64,000 nt of DNA from Thalassospira profundimaris (lineage in GTDB: Bacteria; Pseudomonadota; Alphaproteobacteria; Rhodospirillales; Thalassospiraceae): NCBI RefSeq assembly GCF_003326675.1, contig NZ_JPWF01000018.1:20282-84281 (forward strand), in the 5' to 3' direction. Positions 62,115 to 64,000 of this stretch are shown here, piece by piece. The notes under the pieces were generated by a model. It searched no databases. It saw only the letters and a list, made by a program, of their open reading frames with translations, and was not told the DNA's origin. Within the stretch, counting starts at the first letter, position 1. The number at the start of each line of letters is the position of its first letter. The position numbers were made by a program, and so were the translations under genes.

Positions 62115-62990
62115 TCAAGGGATCAGCACGTCATAACGATGATTGTTCGATCTGATATCGACCGGCAATCGAAGGTAAACATCCCCGTCGCCTTGCACCG
62201 GGCAATCCGTATCCTCTGTTTCAATCCTCACATGGCTTGCTTCCACCACCTCGACATCCGCACTGTGATGCAGGCGTCCGAAAACAAGGGCTGTGCAATA
62301 TCGCAGGATTGACCAGAAATTATTCCGTCCCAAAAGGTAAATCTGGAAATCGGGTTTGGAAATCCCGGTTTTGTACCCCAGCCGATATGACCCGCCATAA
62401 TACTGGCCATTCATCACAATCACCGATTTCGCAATATGGGTCTGCCCGTCACAGGTCACCTGATAGCTGTCCTGCTGACAGACCCCGATCGTTTTCAACA
62501 GGGAGACGATATAGGCCAATATACCGATCTTCTTCTTAAGCTCGACATTCAGACGTGCAACCGACTTCGCATCAAAACCGACACTTGCTGTCATGGCAAA
62601 GCGTAAGTCGTTCATACTACCAAGATGCACCTGCTGCTGACGCCCCTGTGTCAGAGCCTGCTCGAAATTACCAAATGTCACGCCAAGTTCCCGTGACAGT
62701 AAATTGACTGTCCCCAGTGGGATAATTCCGAACGGCACAATCAGGTGATCGCCAAGTCCATTCAGGACATTGCTGATGGTTCCGTCGCCTCCGGCAATCA
62801 AAACCGCATCATGTCCGTCCAGCTTCTCGATATAACTCTGACAGGGACCATCGGTCGGCCGTCTGGCTTCTGTATGGGCATTGCAAACGTCAAAACCTGC
62901 TTCGATCAGCTTGGCAATTGCGTGATCGACTTTCGCGGTAGTTACACCGCCGGCACCGGGATTCCAGAACAACAGTATTTTTTTGATCAT
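62115..62990 (-). CDS. Diacylglycerol kinase family lipid kinase
   Basis: A 291-residue DAGK_cat/YegS-BmrU-type kinase that phosphorylates diacylglycerol or a related lipid. LLFWNPGAGG at the N-terminus, the nucleotide loop LIAGGDGTISNVLNGL (GGDGT), and GIIPLGTVNLLSRELG are the family signature. The C-terminal beta-sandwich includes VMNGQYYGGSYRLG. In a locus with two diacylglycerol-using glycosyltransferases it could set the balance between phosphatidic acid and diacylglycerol. Confidence 0.92.
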   Translation of the reverse strand: MIKKILLFWNPGAGGVTTAKVDHAIAKLIEAGFDVCNAHTEARRPTDGPCQSYIEKLDGHDAVLIAGGDGTISNVLNGLGDHLIVPFGIIPLGTVNLLSRELGVTFGNFEQALTQGRQQQVHLGSMNDLRFAMTASVGFDAKSVARLNVELKKKIGILAYIVSLLKTIGVCQQDSYQVTCDGQTHIAKSVIVMNGQYYGGSYRLGYKTGISKPDFQIYLLGRNNFWSILRYCTALVFGRLHHSADVEVVEASHVRIETEDTDCPVQGDGDVYLRLPVDIRSNNHRYDVLIP

Positions 62991-63302
62991 TCTTTTACTG
63001 TGACCCTGCGGAATTAAATCTGGCCATTCCCAATCGCATGCGTTCCCTCAAACTATTCATGCACAGGAAATCTGCGGTCACTCAAACCTGTCGGTTATTA
63101 TCACCCTAAACACAGGTACTTAAAGCAACCTTTTCTACCCTGAGGCAAGCTATTTCAGGTTTATGATCTGGATACATTCAAGAATTGGGCAGGAAGAACG
63201 CAGGTTCAAAGACTGTGATGATTCTGATGTTAAAGACCATCATGCACGAACAGGAATACCTTTTGGAGCAATGAAAAGGAAATGCACTAATATTCGGCGG
63301 CA
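62991..63302. other. AT-rich stretch without intact gene
   Basis: Upstream of the lipid-kinase gene (whose promoter it should hold, on the minus strand). From about 63150 on, short reading frames in shifting phases appear (for instance one starting QVYDLDTFKNWAGRTQ and ending in tandem TGA), suggesting decayed coding sequence that continues into the next two features. Confidence 0.4.
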
Positions 63303-63428
63303 GTGGATTTTAGAGCTGAAATTAGCGATTACATCGATGACAAAGATAAAGTCAGACCGAGAGTTTCAAAGGGTACAATGCTCTACGATAAGGATGGCGA
63401 AGTTCATGTTGTGCCAGCGAGGCCGTGA
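63303..63428 (+). pseudogene. C-terminal remnant of an unknown protein
   Basis: A 41-codon frame from GTG, closed upstream by a stop at 63288, ending SKGTMLYDKDGEVHVVPARP. It looks like the tail of a larger protein, with compatible fragments in other frames upstream. Its TGA overlaps an ATG as TGATG, as in coupled toxin-immunity or similar gene pairs. Function unknown. Confidence 0.35.
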
Positions 63429-63477
63429 TGGAAAATGAATTTGACACGAACTGGAAGGCGCGCCTCATCTTACAGAG

Positions 63478-63732
63478 GTGCCTTTTGGACATGATTACAC
63501 CAAATATACGCGGTATAGCCTGCTGTATAAAAATAGGGTGCTACATATTTTTTATGTATTTGAGGGGGTTCTTAGTGAAAGAGACATAGAAAACTATGAT
63601 GAAGTGGAAACGCTTGCGATTTCACATTATCCAGACGGATACTGCATAAGAACTGAAGCTATTTCGATGGATGTCGGTGAAAGAAGGTATTGTAAGCCAG
63701 AGTTTGAATGGGTTTACCTGCGGCAAGAATAA
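63478..63732 (+). CDS. Small hypothetical protein, possibly 5'-frameshifted
   Basis: An 84-residue AT-rich ORF from GTG with aromatic, acidic content (TRYSLLYKNRVLHIFYVFEG; CKPEFEWVY) and no recognised family. The ATG at 63428 that overlaps the previous stop opens a different frame (MENEFDTNWKARL), and a single indel near 63465 would join it to this ORF, giving about 100 residues. Size and adjacency recall immunity proteins of polymorphic toxin systems, but this is a guess. Confidence 0.45.
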   Translation: MPFGHDYTKYTRYSLLYKNRVLHIFYVFEGVLSERDIENYDEVETLAISHYPDGYCIRTEAISMDVGERRYCKPEFEWVYLRQE

Positions 63733-63846
63733 ACAGTGCGATGGAAGATCATGACCGCTGTTTAGCTCACTCTGCTCCGGAATTTGGCTTTGAAAAAGAA
63801 CCTGCGCAGTCTGCGCGCGGCTTCGCCGTGCTCGACCTTCAGACTA

Positions 63847-63869
63847 AAAACGTGCCACTGGCACGTTTT
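63847..63869. terminator. Bidirectional terminator
   Basis: AAAACGTGCC (63847-63856) and GGCACGTTTT (63860-63869) around a 3-base loop, with A and T tracts on both sides. About 115 bases after the last ORF. Confidence 0.8.
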
Positions 63870-63958
63870 CTATACGTCTTCAGCCTTCAAGTTATGAGCA
63901 CAGGCTCATAACGCAGGAATACCGCAGGTTCGAATGCTGGCCCAAGACTAAAACGACA

Positions 63959-63982
63959 AAACCCCGCCGGATGGCGGGGTTT
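63959..63982 (+). terminator. Strong GC terminator hairpin at the right end
   Basis: AAACCCCGCC (63959-63968) and GGCGGGGTTT (63973-63982) with a 4-base loop. The sequence before it (GCAGGTTCGAAT, 63922-63933) resembles a tRNA T-arm, so it may once have terminated a tRNA gene. Confidence 0.8.
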
Positions 63983-64000
63983 GTCATTTTGGTTGCGGGG

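Noticed and set aside
63885..63915. GTTATGAGC/GCTCATAAC hairpin as terminator
   Set aside because: Nine perfect base pairs but no T run; listed only as part of the tRNA-like remnant.
1..64000. CRISPR arrays, rRNA, intact IS elements, prophage
   Set aside because: No regularly spaced direct repeats, ribosomal RNA-like sequence, transposase or phage structural genes were seen.

Overview
The window reads as chromosomal DNA of a free-living alphaproteobacterium, most likely Thalassospira or a close Rhodospirillales relative. This is inferred from the mid-50s GC coding style, gene content and protein flavour; no search could be run. It holds about 56 real genes plus some remnants, and no rRNA, CRISPR array or intact transposase was seen.

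Positions 1-24200 are an envelope polysaccharide (EPS/capsule) region. It opens with the 5' part of a sigma-54-dependent response regulator (minus strand) and a GDP-fucose-synthase-like gene that has lost its catalytic residues. A priming glycosyl-phosphotransferase follows, then an AT-rich, acquired-looking cluster: galE, manC, a GDP-mannose 3,5-epimerase, a WecG-type transferase, a Wzx flippase, a radical SAM/SPASM protein, a PhyH-type oxygenase, two GT4 transferases, a pyruvyl transferase and a Wzy polymerase. After an O-antigen-ligase-like gene on the other strand comes the export machinery: a Wzc-type co-polymerase/tyrosine kinase, a TPR-like protein, a secreted protein with nine 15-residue Ala-rich repeats, an outer membrane barrel and a short Wza-type export protein. 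Together these would make activated sugars, assemble and flip a repeat unit, polymerise it and export it.

Positions 24200-36000 hold a PPP-type phosphatase, an SH3-domain lipoprotein-like gene, an SDR and a TauE/SafE permease. Next is a polyamine or omega-amino-acid module: an omega-amino acid:pyruvate transaminase, a MocR-type regulator and a four-gene PotDABC-like transporter whose PotC carries an extra C-terminal tail. A 270-bp element with 34-bp terminal inverted repeats sits at 25036-25305, and a solo copy of its end lies at 818-851.

Positions 35900-53700 hold a nearly complete aerobic tryptophan/anthranilate degradation unit. It contains a branched-chain-type ABC importer, tryptophan 2,3-dioxygenase, kynureninase, arylformamidase, 2-aminobenzoate-CoA ligase, the two-domain 2-aminobenzoyl-CoA monooxygenase/reductase, beta-oxidation-type enzymes, a thioesterase, a Rid protein and a MarR regulator.

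Positions 53800-63000 hold what looks like a membrane glycolipid locus: a methyltransferase, a second galE, a cyclopropane fatty acid synthase, a fatty acid desaturase, a plant DGD1-like and an MGD1-like glycosyltransferase in one overlapping pair, a cyclic-nucleotide-domain/CPBP fusion, an unknown membrane protein and a diacylglycerol-kinase-family protein. This is the best candidate for an undescribed system. The last kilobase is AT-rich, carries gene debris and ends in two strong terminators.
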